The notes under the pieces were generated by a model. That model was not told the DNA's origin. It searched no databases and saw only the letters and a list, made by a program, of their open reading frames with translations. The position numbers were made by a program, and so were the translations under genes. From Myxococcus stipitatus (lineage in GTDB: Bacteria > Myxococcota > Myxococcia > Myxococcales > Myxococcaceae), in the NCBI RefSeq assembly GCF_021412625.1, contig NZ_JAKCFI010000013.1, forward strand, positions 1 to 64,000: DNA of 64,000 bases. The letters run 5' to 3'. Of the stretch, positions 27,536-35,864 are shown piece by piece (position 1 is the first letter of the stretch; every line of letters starts with the position of its first letter).

Positions 27536-28867
27536 ATGCCCCGCTCCCGTCTCCCCGCTGGCAGCGTCCTGGTGTCCCTGGTCCTCCTCCTGCTCGTCCC
27601 GCTCGGCGCCGCCGATGCGCGGACCACCCTCGTCAAGGAGGAGGGGCGCTGGCGGCTCCAGGTGGACGGCAACCCCTACGTCGCCAAGGGGGTGACGTTC
27701 AGCGGCACCAGTTCGTCCGCGGCGTATGACGAGGACTGCGCGCGGCTGGCGGCCCTGGGCGTCAACACGCTGCGGACCTGGGGCGTGGGCCCGGAGACCC
27801 AGGCGCTCCTCGACGCGGCGCACAAGCATGGCCTGAAGGTTCTCGTGGGGTTGTGGATGCGCCATGGCCAGCCCGGCGCGGAGGACGACGACTCCTTCGA
27901 CTACCTCACCGACACCGCGGGCATGAAGAAGCAGCACGCCGACACGCTGGAGGCGGTGCGGCGCTACAAGGGACACCCCGCGGTGCTCGCCTGGGGGCTG
28001 GGCAACGAGGTCATCCTCAACAGCCCGAGCGACGCCGCGAAGGAGGCCTACGCCCGCTTCCTGGAGAAGGTCGTCCAGGACATCAAGAAGGTGGACGCGG
28101 ACCACCCCGTGGTCTCCGTGGATGCGTGGGTGCTCGCCGTGCCCTGGTGGGAGAAGTTCGTCCCGTCGCTGGATGCGTACGGCCTCAACGTCTACGGGCG
28201 GGGCGTGCAGGTGCTGCCCGCCGAGCTGAAGAAGCTGGGCGTCACCAAGCCCTGGCTCGTCACCGAGTTCGGCGCGCAGGGCGAGTGGGACGCGCCCAAG
28301 GACGCGAACGGCATTCCCCGCGAGCCGGATGACCAGGAGAAGTACGCCATCATCGTCGACGCCTGGACGAAGCTCCTCGCGCCCCACGTGGCGGCGGGCG
28401 ACTGCCTGGGGCTGTTCGTCTTCAACTTCAGCGCGACGTTCGACCACACGAGCCTGTGGCTGGGCATGTTGTCCGGCAGGTCCACCCGTCCCGCCTGGCA
28501 CGCGGTGCGCGAGGCCTACTCCGGCCAGAAGCCCCCCACGCCCCTGCCGGAGGTGAAGGGGCTCACCGTGCGCGGCGTGAGCCGGGAGCCCGAGGGGGCC
28601 TGGGCGGACGTGCTCTTCGAGGTGAAGGACGCGACGGGGCGCCCCCTGGAGGTCTCCTTCGCCTACAACTTCCGTGGCGCCGCCACGCGCTTCGAGCGCG
28701 GCGAGGTCATCCGCTTGAAGTCGAAGCCAGGCCCCACGCCCGACTCCTGGCGCGTGCGCGTCCCCTCCACCGTGAAGGGCCCCATCAAGCTCTACGCCTT
28801 CGCCAAGGACGCGGCCGGCAACCTGATGATGGCCACCAGCTCCATCGCCGCGCCCGCCAACAGGTGA
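27536..28867 (+). CDS. Secreted glycoside hydrolase, GH2 TIM-barrel/GH72-like
   Basis: 443-aa exported enzyme with a signal peptide (VLVSLVLLLLVPLGAADA). A TIM barrel spans about 35-335: KGVTFSGTSSSAAYDEDCAR, LAALGVNTLRTW and LGLKVLVGLWM-like strands. The acid/base glutamate is E158 in WGLGNEVI and the nucleophile E244 in LVTEFGAQGEW. This is the NE...TEFG pattern of clan GH-A families such as GH2 C-domains and GH72/GH17 beta-1,3-glucan enzymes. Residues about 345-440 form a beta-sandwich accessory domain. The likely substrate is a beta-glucan (inference), consistent with predation on fungi or bacterial polymers. The gene stands alone upstream of the HEAT/M23 cluster. Confidence 0.85.
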   Translation: MPRSRLPAGSVLVSLVLLLLVPLGAADARTTLVKEEGRWRLQVDGNPYVAKGVTFSGTSSSAAYDEDCARLAALGVNTLRTWGVGPETQALLDAAHKHGLKVLVGLWMRHGQPGAEDDDSFDYLTDTAGMKKQHADTLEAVRRYKGHPAVLAWGLGNEVILNSPSDAAKEAYARFLEKVVQDIKKVDADHPVVSVDAWVLAVPWWEKFVPSLDAYGLNVYGRGVQVLPAELKKLGVTKPWLVTEFGAQGEWDAPKDANGIPREPDDQEKYAIIVDAWTKLLAPHVAAGDCLGLFVFNFSATFDHTSLWLGMLSGRSTRPAWHAVREAYSGQKPPTPLPEVKGLTVRGVSREPEGAWADVLFEVKDATGRPLEVSFAYNFRGAATRFERGEVIRLKSKPGPTPDSWRVRVPSTVKGPIKLYAFAKDAAGNLMMATSSIAAPANR

Positions 28868-28996
28868 GTCGGAGGGGAGGGGCGCACGCCCCGCCCGTGA
28901 CATTTTCGGGGGCCAGCCTGTCGGGATTGGGTGGAATTTTCAGTTGATAAGAAATTGAGTGCTTGATGGGTCATTCGCGCTTTAGGGTGGTCGCGA

Positions 28997-30229
28997 ATGT
29001 CCCTGGTTCCCCCTCCGCGCTCAGGCCCTTCCGACGACTCGAAGTCCGTGCCTCTCCCCAGGTGGAGGTGGCGCCGGAGACTGGGGCTCGTCGGGTTCCT
29101 GGGGCTCTTGGGCGTGGGCGCGGGGTGGGTGTGGTGGCCTCGGATGGGAGGCGGCGCGGCGGGCGATGGGGGTCGGGAGGGCGAGGCCGTGTCGCGCGGA
29201 GGGCCCGCTGTGGCGCGCGCCGCTGGAGGGAAGGGGGGGACGCCGGCATCCGAGGACGCGGAGGCCGCGGCGCCCCGCCACGACGCGACGACCTGTTGGA
29301 GCGACCTGGAGCGCTTCGACGCGGACGTGCGCATCGACACCTTCCGGGAGTGGGCCGCGCCCCTGCTCGCGTCGAGGGATCCGCTCGTGCGCATGTACCT
29401 GAAGGAGCGGCTCACCGAGCTCATCGGCGGTGACGCGGGGCGCGCGCTGGAGGTGCTCGCGTGGACGCGGGACGCGGGGCCGAAGGAGTTCAAGGTCTTC
29501 TCCATGGCCTTGAAGGACGCGGAGGCGGTGCACCAGCCGGAGGTCGCGCGGCGCATCCTAGAGCTGGGGATGGACGAGGCGCTCGAGCCGGAGCGCCGCG
29601 CGGGGGTGCTGTCCGCGCTGGACACGCAGCGCGCGCTCTCCGCCGACACGCTGACCCGGCTGACGGACTTCGCGAAGGACCCGGCCTCCGGCGAGGCGGG
29701 CTGGGCCGCGGCGCGCACCATCGCGCGGGTGATGCGCAACGACCATGCGCGCGCGGCGGACGTCGCGCCCTACCTGGACGGCCTGTTGACCATCGGCACG
29801 CAGTCCCTGGACGAGCACGTGCGCTACATGGCGCTGTCGACGCCCATGGAGACGGCGCCCGTGCTGGACGCGCGCGCCACCGAGCGCTACGCCCGGGTCC
29901 TCACGTCGGAGGGCAGTCCGGACGGACGGGGCGCGGCGGCGCACAACCTGGCGCTCTCCGGGAACCCTCGGGAGGTCCTCGAGACGTTCGAGCGCGCCTT
30001 CGGTTCCGAAGCGGATGTCTGCGTCCGCTGGGCGATGTTCCGTTTCTCCGCGCGCGCCGCGGGGCGGGACGCGCTGCCCGTCATGGCCCGGATGGCGCTC
30101 ACCGACCCCCGCTTCCAGCCGACGTACCAGGACTTCGAGCGCATCTACGCCAGCGGTGTCGTGGACTTCGAGCGCGTGTGGCTCGCGCTCCCGGACCAGG
30201 ACCCCTACGGCTGTCTCCACCGTGACTGA
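28997..30229 (+). CDS. Membrane-anchored HEAT-like helical repeat protein
   Basis: 410 aa. A basic N terminus (PRWRWRRRLG) and one transmembrane helix (LGLVGFLGLLGVGAGWVWW, about 28-46) predict an anchored protein with the body in the periplasm. The remaining ~320 residues are paired amphipathic helices resembling ARM/HEAT repeats (LVRMYLKERLTELIGG, ARRILELGMDEALEPERRAG, AAARTIARVMRNDHARAADV). No catalytic residues are visible, so a scaffold role is likely. It is followed 15 bp later by a second HEAT protein and then an M23-like peptidase, all on the same strand, which suggests a shared envelope function. The first cysteine after the anchor is in TTCWSDLERF. Confidence 0.7.
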   Translation: MSLVPPPRSGPSDDSKSVPLPRWRWRRRLGLVGFLGLLGVGAGWVWWPRMGGGAAGDGGREGEAVSRGGPAVARAAGGKGGTPASEDAEAAAPRHDATTCWSDLERFDADVRIDTFREWAAPLLASRDPLVRMYLKERLTELIGGDAGRALEVLAWTRDAGPKEFKVFSMALKDAEAVHQPEVARRILELGMDEALEPERRAGVLSALDTQRALSADTLTRLTDFAKDPASGEAGWAAARTIARVMRNDHARAADVAPYLDGLLTIGTQSLDEHVRYMALSTPMETAPVLDARATERYARVLTSEGSPDGRGAAAHNLALSGNPREVLETFERAFGSEADVCVRWAMFRFSARAAGRDALPVMARMALTDPRFQPTYQDFERIYASGVVDFERVWLALPDQDPYGCLHRD

Positions 30230-30244
30230 GCCGGGAGCCCCTTC

Positions 30245-31231
30245 ATGAATCGTCGTCGCCTTCCCTCGCTCCTGGTGCCGTGGCTGCTGTGGGCGCCCGT
30301 CCACGTCGCGTGGGCGCAGACCCCCGCCGGGGAGCGTTCACCCGAGCTGCGCGCGGAGACGTGCTCCGTCGAGGGGCTGATGGACTCCATCCGACGGGGG
30401 ATGCGGTCGAAGTCCCCGGCCTACCAGCGCTACCTGCGCGAGCTGTTGAAGGAGTCCGCCGTCACGCTGCCGGAGGCGCAGCTGCGCGCGGCGTTCGAGC
30501 GGGAGACGGAGCCCACCATGGTGGAGCACCTGGCCGCTGCGCTGGCGGCGAAGACCGACCGGGGCGAGGGGCCGGAGACCCTGCGGCTCGTCGCGAAGCG
30601 GGCGCTGGAGGACGCGGATCCGGCGGTGCGCGCCGCGGCCACGCGGGCCCTGCGGCGCACGAGCGCGGAGGAACTCACCGGGGACATGTACCAGCGCCTC
30701 GTGCGGGACGCGTCGCCGGAGGTGCGGATGGAGGCCGCGACGAACCTCGTCGAGGACAACCAGTTCGTCTACGCGGGCGCGCATGGGCCCGCCTCAGACG
30801 TGGCGGTGGATGCGGCGGTGGCGTCGTCGGACCCTCGGGTGACGGCGCGCATCCTCGGCAACATCTCCACGGCGCCCATCAGCGCCCAGTCCGCCAACCG
30901 CCTCCACGCGCTGGTGGACAGCGACGACGCGCGGGTGCGGGCGGCGGCGGTGACGGCGCTGGGCGGCGTGCCCGCGACGGAGATGGAGCGGGCCCGGCGG
31001 ACGCTGGTGGCGATGTACCGCGACGAGCCGGACGTGGAGGTGCGGGCCGCCATCCTCCAGGGCATCGCCCGGCTGGGCTTCGCCAGCGCCATCCCGGAGC
31101 TGCGCGCGCTGCGGGGCGTCGACCCCCGGCTCACCGCGGAGGCCGACGCATGGATTCGGGTCCTGGGTACCGGTCTTCAGGAGTGGAGCCTGCTCCTGAG
31201 GGAGAAGCAACGCATGGGTCAGGCTCATTGA
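30245..31231 (+). CDS. Periplasmic HEAT-repeat protein
   Basis: 328 aa with a cleavable signal peptide (LPSLLVPWLLWAPVHVAWAQ). The mature part is built of HEAT-like helical pairs: ADPAVRAAATRALRRTS, ASPEVRMEAATNLVE, DDARVRAAAVTALGGVP and EPDVEVRAAILQGIARLG, the classic xDPxVRxxAAxALG pattern. HEAT scaffolds bind other proteins; the partner is unknown. It sits between the anchored HEAT-like protein (15 bp upstream) and the M23-like peptidase (44 bp downstream). An operon in which the HEAT proteins localise or regulate the peptidase is a reasonable inference. Confidence 0.8.
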   Translation: MNRRRLPSLLVPWLLWAPVHVAWAQTPAGERSPELRAETCSVEGLMDSIRRGMRSKSPAYQRYLRELLKESAVTLPEAQLRAAFERETEPTMVEHLAAALAAKTDRGEGPETLRLVAKRALEDADPAVRAAATRALRRTSAEELTGDMYQRLVRDASPEVRMEAATNLVEDNQFVYAGAHGPASDVAVDAAVASSDPRVTARILGNISTAPISAQSANRLHALVDSDDARVRAAAVTALGGVPATEMERARRTLVAMYRDEPDVEVRAAILQGIARLGFASAIPELRALRGVDPRLTAEADAWIRVLGTGLQEWSLLLREKQRMGQAH

Positions 31232-31275
31232 GCAGTCACTTCGGGGCCGCGACAGGCGGCCCGAAAGGAACAACG

Positions 31276-31794
31276 ATGCGTAGCTCCAAGACGCGCCTCG
31301 CGGTGCTCGCGGCCCTGACGGTCATCCCGACCGCCGCGGTCGCGTATACTGCCGTCGCCCCGTATCCCAGCACCGTCTCCGCGACCACGTACTACTCGAG
31401 CGGCGCGTACCACGGCGCCGTGGACGTCGCGAACTCCCGCTGCAACTACTGGGGCGCCCAGACGGGCGTCTCCGCCACCGTCTACTGGACGGTGAAGGTG
31501 CGCACCTCCGGCGTGGTGTGCCAGGGCAACGGCAGCGGCAATCAGAACGAGGCGCTGCTCAACCTGGGGAGCGGTTGGTCCTTCCGTCAGTGGCACTGGA
31601 TCAAGACGAGCGACTCCTACAACCGCACGTGCAACCGCTGCCAGGTCGGCAACCTGGGAGGGACTGGCAACGTCACCGGTCCCCACTCCCACTTCCAGAA
31701 GGACCAGTACGGCACCAAGAACACCTCCTGGTATTCGTCGTACACCTCGAAGGGCGAGGCGCTCGATCGAGGTGAGCTGATGGGCTACATCTAG
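31276..31794 (+). CDS. Compact secreted M23-like metallopeptidase
   Basis: 172 aa from ATG 31276, with a good AAGGA ribosome-binding element and a signal peptide (LAVLAALTVIPTAAVA). It carries the M23/LytM zinc pattern: H46xxxD50 (YHGAVDVA), H107 (RQWHWIK) and H137-S-H139 (GPHSHFQ). These line up in order with the two ligands, the catalytic histidine and the HxH of peptidoglycan endopeptidases. The four cysteines (C56, C82, C119, C122) probably form disulfides. At about 150 mature residues it is little more than the catalytic core. The likely role is cleavage of peptidoglycan cross-bridges, of self or of prey. It follows the two HEAT-protein genes in the same direction. Confidence 0.8.
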   Translation: MRSSKTRLAVLAALTVIPTAAVAYTAVAPYPSTVSATTYYSSGAYHGAVDVANSRCNYWGAQTGVSATVYWTVKVRTSGVVCQGNGSGNQNEALLNLGSGWSFRQWHWIKTSDSYNRTCNRCQVGNLGGTGNVTGPHSHFQKDQYGTKNTSWYSSYTSKGEALDRGELMGYI

Positions 31795-31925
31795 TCGTTG
31801 CTCCGGCCTCGGCCGGTCCTGGCCGGGGAGGGGGCCGTGGGGTCCTCTCCCCGAGCCGGTGGGCGACTGGCCGTGCGTCAACATGACGCGGCGCCGCGCC
31901 GGGGGCGGCCGAGGTATGAAGGGGC

Positions 31926-33311
31926 GTGCTCCGTCCGCCCTCACACCCCCCGGCGGTCCCGCCCGGCACGCCGCTGTCGAGGCCGCAGACGCCCCGCGCT
32001 TCGTTCCACCGCTCCGCCCAGGAGCTGGCGGACCTGTTGTCGTCCACCGCCATCGCGCTGAACTGGATGGTGAAGCTGCGCTGGCACGCGGTCGGAGGAC
32101 AGGCCCTCAGCGTCCTCATCGCCACGCACGTCTTCGAGCTGGAGCTGCCCGTGCTCCCGCTGCTGGCGTTGGTGGCGACGACGGGGGTGTCCAACATCCT
32201 GCTGATGCTCTGGCTGCGGCGCCACCCCGTCGTGCACCCGCACCACATGGGCGTCGTGCTCGCGTTCGACACGGTGCTGCTGACGGCGCTGCTGTCGCTG
32301 GCCGGCGGGCCGGACAACCCGTTCGGCATGTTGTACCTGCTGCACGTGGCGTTGGCGGCGCTCGTGCTCGGGCCCCGGTGGACGCTGTTCCTGGCGGCGC
32401 TGGCGGTCCTGGGGCCCGCGTTGGTGCTGCTGTGCCACATCCCGCTGCGGGAGGCCGCGCATGGCGCGGGGAGCTGGTCCGCGGGCGCCCGCCACACGAT
32501 GGGGATGTGGGTCGCCTTCACGCTGTCGGTGATGCTCATCGCGTTGATGGTGGCGCGCGTGTCGGGGGCGCTGCGGGAGCGGAACATGGAGCTGGTGCGC
32601 ACGCAGCTGCTCGCGGCGCGCGCCGAGCGGCTGGCGTCCCTGAGCACCCTCGCCGCCGGGGCCGCGCACGAGCTGGGCACGCCGCTGGGGACCATCGCCA
32701 TCGCGGCCAACGAGCTGGAGTCGCTCATCCTGGAGGATCCGCAGGAGGCGCTGGAGGACGCGCGCCTCATCCGGGACCAGGTGGAGCGCTGTCGCGACAT
32801 CCTGGAGCGAATGAGCGCCCGGGCCGGACAGACCCAGGGAGAGCTCCCGGAGCCGACGACGACCGGCGCGGTGCTCGGCCGGCTGCGCGAGCAGCTGGGG
32901 GCGGGAGAGCTGGCGCGCGTCCGGTTCGACGAGAGCCCGGACCTGCCCCTCTTCCTGCCCACGCGCGGCCTGGTGCAGGTGCTGGCCAACCTCGTGCGCA
33001 ACGGCCTCCAGGCGAGCGAGGCCACCCAGGCCCGGGTGTCGCTGCGGGTGCTGGAGGCGGACGGCTGTCGCGCCCGGTTCTTCGTGGAGGACCAGGGCTG
33101 TGGCATCCCGCCGGAGCTGCTGCCGAGGCTGGGCGAGCCCTTCTTCACCACCAAGCCCGCGGGGCAGGGCATGGGGCTGGGGCTGTTCCTGAGCCAGACC
33201 TTCGCCACGCTGTGTGGGGGGCGGCTGGAGCTGGCCTCGGACGTGGGCAAGGGGACGTGCGTGATGTTGGAGCTGCCGACCCGGAAGGAGGCGCTCCATG
33301 TCGCCGCCTGA
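31926..33311 (+). CDS. regB: RegB/PrrB-type redox-sensing histidine kinase
   Basis: 461-aa membrane sensor kinase. About six hydrophobic segments (55-210) include the RegB ubiquinone-site loop GGPDNPF (127-133). The phosphorylated histidine is H248 in AAHELGTPLGT. A cysteine, C289 in QVERCRDIL, lies 41 residues later, matching the redox-active Cys265 of RegB (40 residues after H225). The HATPase domain has N-box VLANLVRNGLQAS, G1 DQGCGIPPE and G2 GQGMGLGLFL. RegB autophosphorylates under reducing conditions and phosphorylates RegA; oxidised quinone inhibits it. Its stop overlaps the start of the RegA-like gene by 14 bp. An oxidase, cytochrome and hydroxylase follow on the same strand, which suggests redox control of the cluster. 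Confidence 0.88.
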   Translation: MLRPPSHPPAVPPGTPLSRPQTPRASFHRSAQELADLLSSTAIALNWMVKLRWHAVGGQALSVLIATHVFELELPVLPLLALVATTGVSNILLMLWLRRHPVVHPHHMGVVLAFDTVLLTALLSLAGGPDNPFGMLYLLHVALAALVLGPRWTLFLAALAVLGPALVLLCHIPLREAAHGAGSWSAGARHTMGMWVAFTLSVMLIALMVARVSGALRERNMELVRTQLLAARAERLASLSTLAAGAAHELGTPLGTIAIAANELESLILEDPQEALEDARLIRDQVERCRDILERMSARAGQTQGELPEPTTTGAVLGRLREQLGAGELARVRFDESPDLPLFLPTRGLVQVLANLVRNGLQASEATQARVSLRVLEADGCRARFFVEDQGCGIPPELLPRLGEPFFTTKPAGQGMGLGLFLSQTFATLCGGRLELASDVGKGTCVMLELPTRKEALHVAA

Positions 33312-33849
33312 GGCGTCCCCGGTGGTGCTCGTCATCGACGACGACGAGCCGTACCGCGACCGGCTGGTGCGGGCCTTCGGACGCAAGGGCTTCGCCGCGC
33401 ACGGCGCCGCCAGCGCGAGCGAGGCCCTGGAGCGCGCGCCGGTGCTCCGCCCGCGCTACGCGGTCATCGACCTGCGCCTCCCGGACGGCTCGGGGTTGGA
33501 TCTGGTCCGCGAGCTGAAGGCGTTGGACGCGCGCATCACCCTGGTGGTTCTCACCGGATACGGCAGCATCGCCACCGCGGTGGAGGCGGTGCGGCGGGGC
33601 GCGACGCACTACCTGTCGAAGCCCGTGGACGTGGACGACATCCTGCTCGCCTTCGCGGGAGCCACCCTCCCGGCCGGAGAGGCGGCGGCGCGGGAGCACC
33701 AGGTGCCCTCCCTGGCGCGCGCCGAATGGGAGCACATCCAGCGGGTGCTCGCGGACTGTGGCGGCAACATCTCCCAGGCGGCGCGGCTGTTGCGCATCCA
33801 GCGCCGCAGCCTCCAGCGCAAGCTGTCCAAGCACCCCGTGCGGGAGTGA
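33298..33849 (+). CDS. regA: RegA/ActR/PrrA-type response regulator
   Basis: 183-aa two-component regulator. The receiver domain has the acidic pair D14/D15 (VLVIDDDEPY), phospho-acceptor D58 (AVIDLRLPDGSG), T86 and K108 (YLSKPVD). A short proline-containing linker leads to a Fis-type helix-turn-helix at about 140-178 (GGNISQAARLLRIQRRSLQRKL), which is nearly identical in plan to RegA/PrrA. Those proteins control photosynthesis, respiration, hydrogenase and carbon or nitrogen fixation genes; in a myxobacterium respiratory and redox genes are the likely targets. The start overlaps the kinase gene by 14 bp, so the two are translationally coupled. Confidence 0.92.
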   Translation: MSPPEASPVVLVIDDDEPYRDRLVRAFGRKGFAAHGAASASEALERAPVLRPRYAVIDLRLPDGSGLDLVRELKALDARITLVVLTGYGSIATAVEAVRRGATHYLSKPVDVDDILLAFAGATLPAGEAAAREHQVPSLARAEWEHIQRVLADCGGNISQAARLLRIQRRSLQRKLSKHPVRE

Positions 33850-33916
33850 GGCCCACGCGGGGGGTGCGTCACCAAGACGCACGAGGCGCCCGAGCGCGGC
33901 GGTTAGTGTGACGCGC

Positions 33917-34384
33917 ATGCTCTATCCCACGGTCCTCTGGCTGCACTCGTGGCTCCGCTGGGGCGTGGTGTTGCTGGGGCTCGCCGCGCTGGGAGGCGCG
34001 CTGGTGGGGTGGGGGCGGGGGCGTGGCTGGACGGGCACGGACCGGCGCCTCCAGGTGGCGTGTGTCTCCGCCTTCGACCTGCAGATGCTGCTGGGCCTGT
34101 TGCTGTACTTCGGGCTCAGTCCGTTCACGCCCGTGGCCACGGGTTCGCTGCGCGCGGCCATGGGGGTTGCGACGCTGCGCTTCTTCGGCATCGAGCACCC
34201 GACCGTGATGCTGCTGGCGGTCGTCGCCGTGCATGGAGCCTCCGCGCTCAGCCAGCGCGCGTCGACGCCCGAGGGGCGCCACCGAGTGTGGGCCCTGGGC
34301 CTGCTCGTCGCGATGGGGCTCGTCGCGGTCGGCATCCCCTGGGCCGGGCTGTCCCACGGTCGTCCCCTGTTCCGGAGCTTCTGA
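33917..34384 (+). CDS. Small four-helix membrane protein, cytochrome b-like
   Basis: 155-aa membrane protein with four hydrophobic helices. Conserved-looking histidines lie near helix ends (LWLHSWLRWGVVLL, IEHPTVMLLAVVAVHGAS). I recall a family of similar ~150-aa proteins with the LHSxxRW start, sometimes annotated cytochrome B; haem binding by the histidines is plausible but unproven. It starts 68 bp after the RegA-like gene on the same strand. If it carries haem it could pass electrons between quinone and the downstream two-haem lipoprotein. A GTG at 33908 is an alternative start. Confidence 0.65.
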   Translation: MLYPTVLWLHSWLRWGVVLLGLAALGGALVGWGRGRGWTGTDRRLQVACVSAFDLQMLLGLLLYFGLSPFTPVATGSLRAAMGVATLRFFGIEHPTVMLLAVVAVHGASALSQRASTPEGRHRVWALGLLVAMGLVAVGIPWAGLSHGRPLFRSF

Positions 34385-34396
34385 GGTCCGCGCGCC

Positions 34397-34627
34397 ATGC
34401 TCGAACTCCTCTGGGTGCTCATGCTGCTGCCCGCTCCGGGCGAGCCCGTGCCGCCCGGCCAGGACGGCGACGGCGCTCCCCCCAGGCGCGGGACGACGGA
34501 TCGAGGCGCGACGGTGGGGCCCCGAGTCGCGCCACGGCCTCCTCCGGCGCGTGGCGCGAGGACCCGGTCCCGGGCCCGGAGTGTCGCCTCCCGGACGCGC
34601 CGCGTGCGTGGGCGCGCCCCGACCTGA
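34397..34627 (+). CDS. Possible small secreted basic protein
   Basis: A 76-aa frame starts MLELLWVLMLLPAPGEPVPP, resembling a short signal peptide, and continues as Arg/Pro/Gly-rich low-complexity sequence. It lies between two clear genes in the same direction, 12 bp after the first. There is no family match, and composition alone could produce it. Kept because the start and spacing fit the operon. Confidence 0.25.
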   Translation: MLELLWVLMLLPAPGEPVPPGQDGDGAPPRRGTTDRGATVGPRVAPRPPPARGARTRSRARSVASRTRRVRGRAPT

Positions 34628-34733
34628 GGTCGCTCACGCGTTGCGTGCGAGTCCTACCCCGGTGCCCGAGGCGTGGCGCCACGCGTCGGGAACATTCGGC
34701 TTGTGATGGAGGGACACATGCCGGAATCTCCTC

Positions 34734-35390
34734 GTGATGAAGCCAGCTCATCCGGTCGTGGCCTCGCTGCTCGTCCTCGTGAGTGCCGGAGCCTGTCGGA
34801 AGCAGCCGTCCTCCGACACCGCGCGCTGGGAGACGCTTCCCCAGGCGCAAGCCGGTCAGCTCCGCCCGCTCGACGCCTTCGCGCGCATCGAGGACCGGGA
34901 GCAGCGCTCGCGGGCCCTGTTCCTCGAGGCCAGTCGCGTCTTCTTCCATCCGCGCTGCGCCAACTGCCATCCCGCCGGTGACACGCCGCTCCAGGGCAAC
35001 GCGGGACTGGCCCACGACCCTCCGGTGACGCGCGGTCCCGAGGACCGCGGCGCGGTGGGCATGGAGTGTTCCGGCTGCCACCAGGACCGGAACCTGGAGC
35101 TGGCGCGCGTGCCCGGGGCACCCAACTGGCATCTGGCGCCGCGCTCCATGGCCTGGGTGGGCAAGACGCCCCGTCAGGTCTGCGAGCAGCTCAAGGACCC
35201 GGCGCGCAACGGAGGCAAGACGTTGGCGCAGCTCATCGAGCACAACGCCCATGACGAACTGGTGGCGTGGGGTTGGAACCCGGGAGCGGGACGCGAGCCC
35301 GCGCCGGGGACGCAGGAGCACTTCGGGCGCATCGTCGCGGCCTGGGTGGAGACGGGCGCCGAGTGCCCGGGCGAGGAGGCACGGCCATGA
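34734..35390 (+). CDS. Two-haem c-type cytochrome lipoprotein
   Basis: 218 aa from GTG 34734, or 217 from ATG 34737. Signal peptide VVASLLVLVSAGAC predicts a lipidated cysteine (Cys21). Two haem-attachment motifs are present, CANCH (75-79) and CSGCH (112-116), with further His and Met residues that could be distal ligands (NWHLAPRSMAW). The end overlaps the next gene by 4 bp (ATGA). The next two genes encode the iron-sulfur and molybdenum subunits of a periplasm-facing hydroxylase, so this protein most likely accepts its electrons and passes them to the respiratory chain. Related lipoproteins are found beside isoquinoline 1-oxidoreductase-like genes. Confidence 0.85.
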   Translation: MMKPAHPVVASLLVLVSAGACRKQPSSDTARWETLPQAQAGQLRPLDAFARIEDREQRSRALFLEASRVFFHPRCANCHPAGDTPLQGNAGLAHDPPVTRGPEDRGAVGMECSGCHQDRNLELARVPGAPNWHLAPRSMAWVGKTPRQVCEQLKDPARNGGKTLAQLIEHNAHDELVAWGWNPGAGREPAPGTQEHFGRIVAAWVETGAECPGEEARP

Positions 35391-35854
35391 CGATGCTCAA
35401 GGTTCGCGTCAACGGTGAGGAGAAGGAGCTCGACGTCGACCCGGAGATGCCGCTCTTGTGGGCGCTGCGGGACGTGCTGGGCCTGACGGGCACCAAGTAC
35501 GGCTGCGGTCAGGCGCTGTGTGGCTCGTGCAGCGTGCACCTGGATGGTCAGGTGGTGCGCGCGTGCGTGACGCCCATCCGCCGCGCGGAGGGGCGCTCCG
35601 TCACGACGATTGAAGGCCTCTCTCCGGACGGGGGGCATCCGCTGCAGCGCGCCTGGGTGGAGCTGGGCGTGCCGCAGTGTGGGTTCTGCCAGTCCGGTCA
35701 GCTCATGTGCGCCGCGGCGCTGCTGGCGAAGAAGCCCCAGCCCACGGACGCGGACATCGACCAGTCGCTGGCGGGCAACCTCTGCCGCTGTGGGACGTAC
35801 ACGCGCATCCGCGCGGCCGTGAAGAAGGCCGCGGGCATTCCGGACGCGAAGTAG
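35387..35854 (+). CDS. 2Fe-2S subunit of a xanthine-dehydrogenase-family molybdenum hydroxylase (IorA-like)
   Basis: 155 aa from ATG 35387, preceded by GAGGAGG. The plant-type ferredoxin domain binds one cluster through C40, C45, C48 and C60 (KYGCGQALCGSCSVHLDG...RACV). The second helical [2Fe-2S] domain uses C98, C101, C133 and C135 (PQCGFCQSGQ and NLCRCGTYTRIR). It carries electrons from the molybdenum site of the large subunit encoded 10 bp downstream to an acceptor, probably the two-haem lipoprotein encoded just upstream. It has no signal of its own, so it is presumably co-exported with the Tat-signal large subunit. Confidence 0.93.
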   Translation: MTMLKVRVNGEEKELDVDPEMPLLWALRDVLGLTGTKYGCGQALCGSCSVHLDGQVVRACVTPIRRAEGRSVTTIEGLSPDGGHPLQRAWVELGVPQCGFCQSGQLMCAAALLAKKPQPTDADIDQSLAGNLCRCGTYTRIRAAVKKAAGIPDAK

Positions 35855-35864
35855 GGAGGACGCG

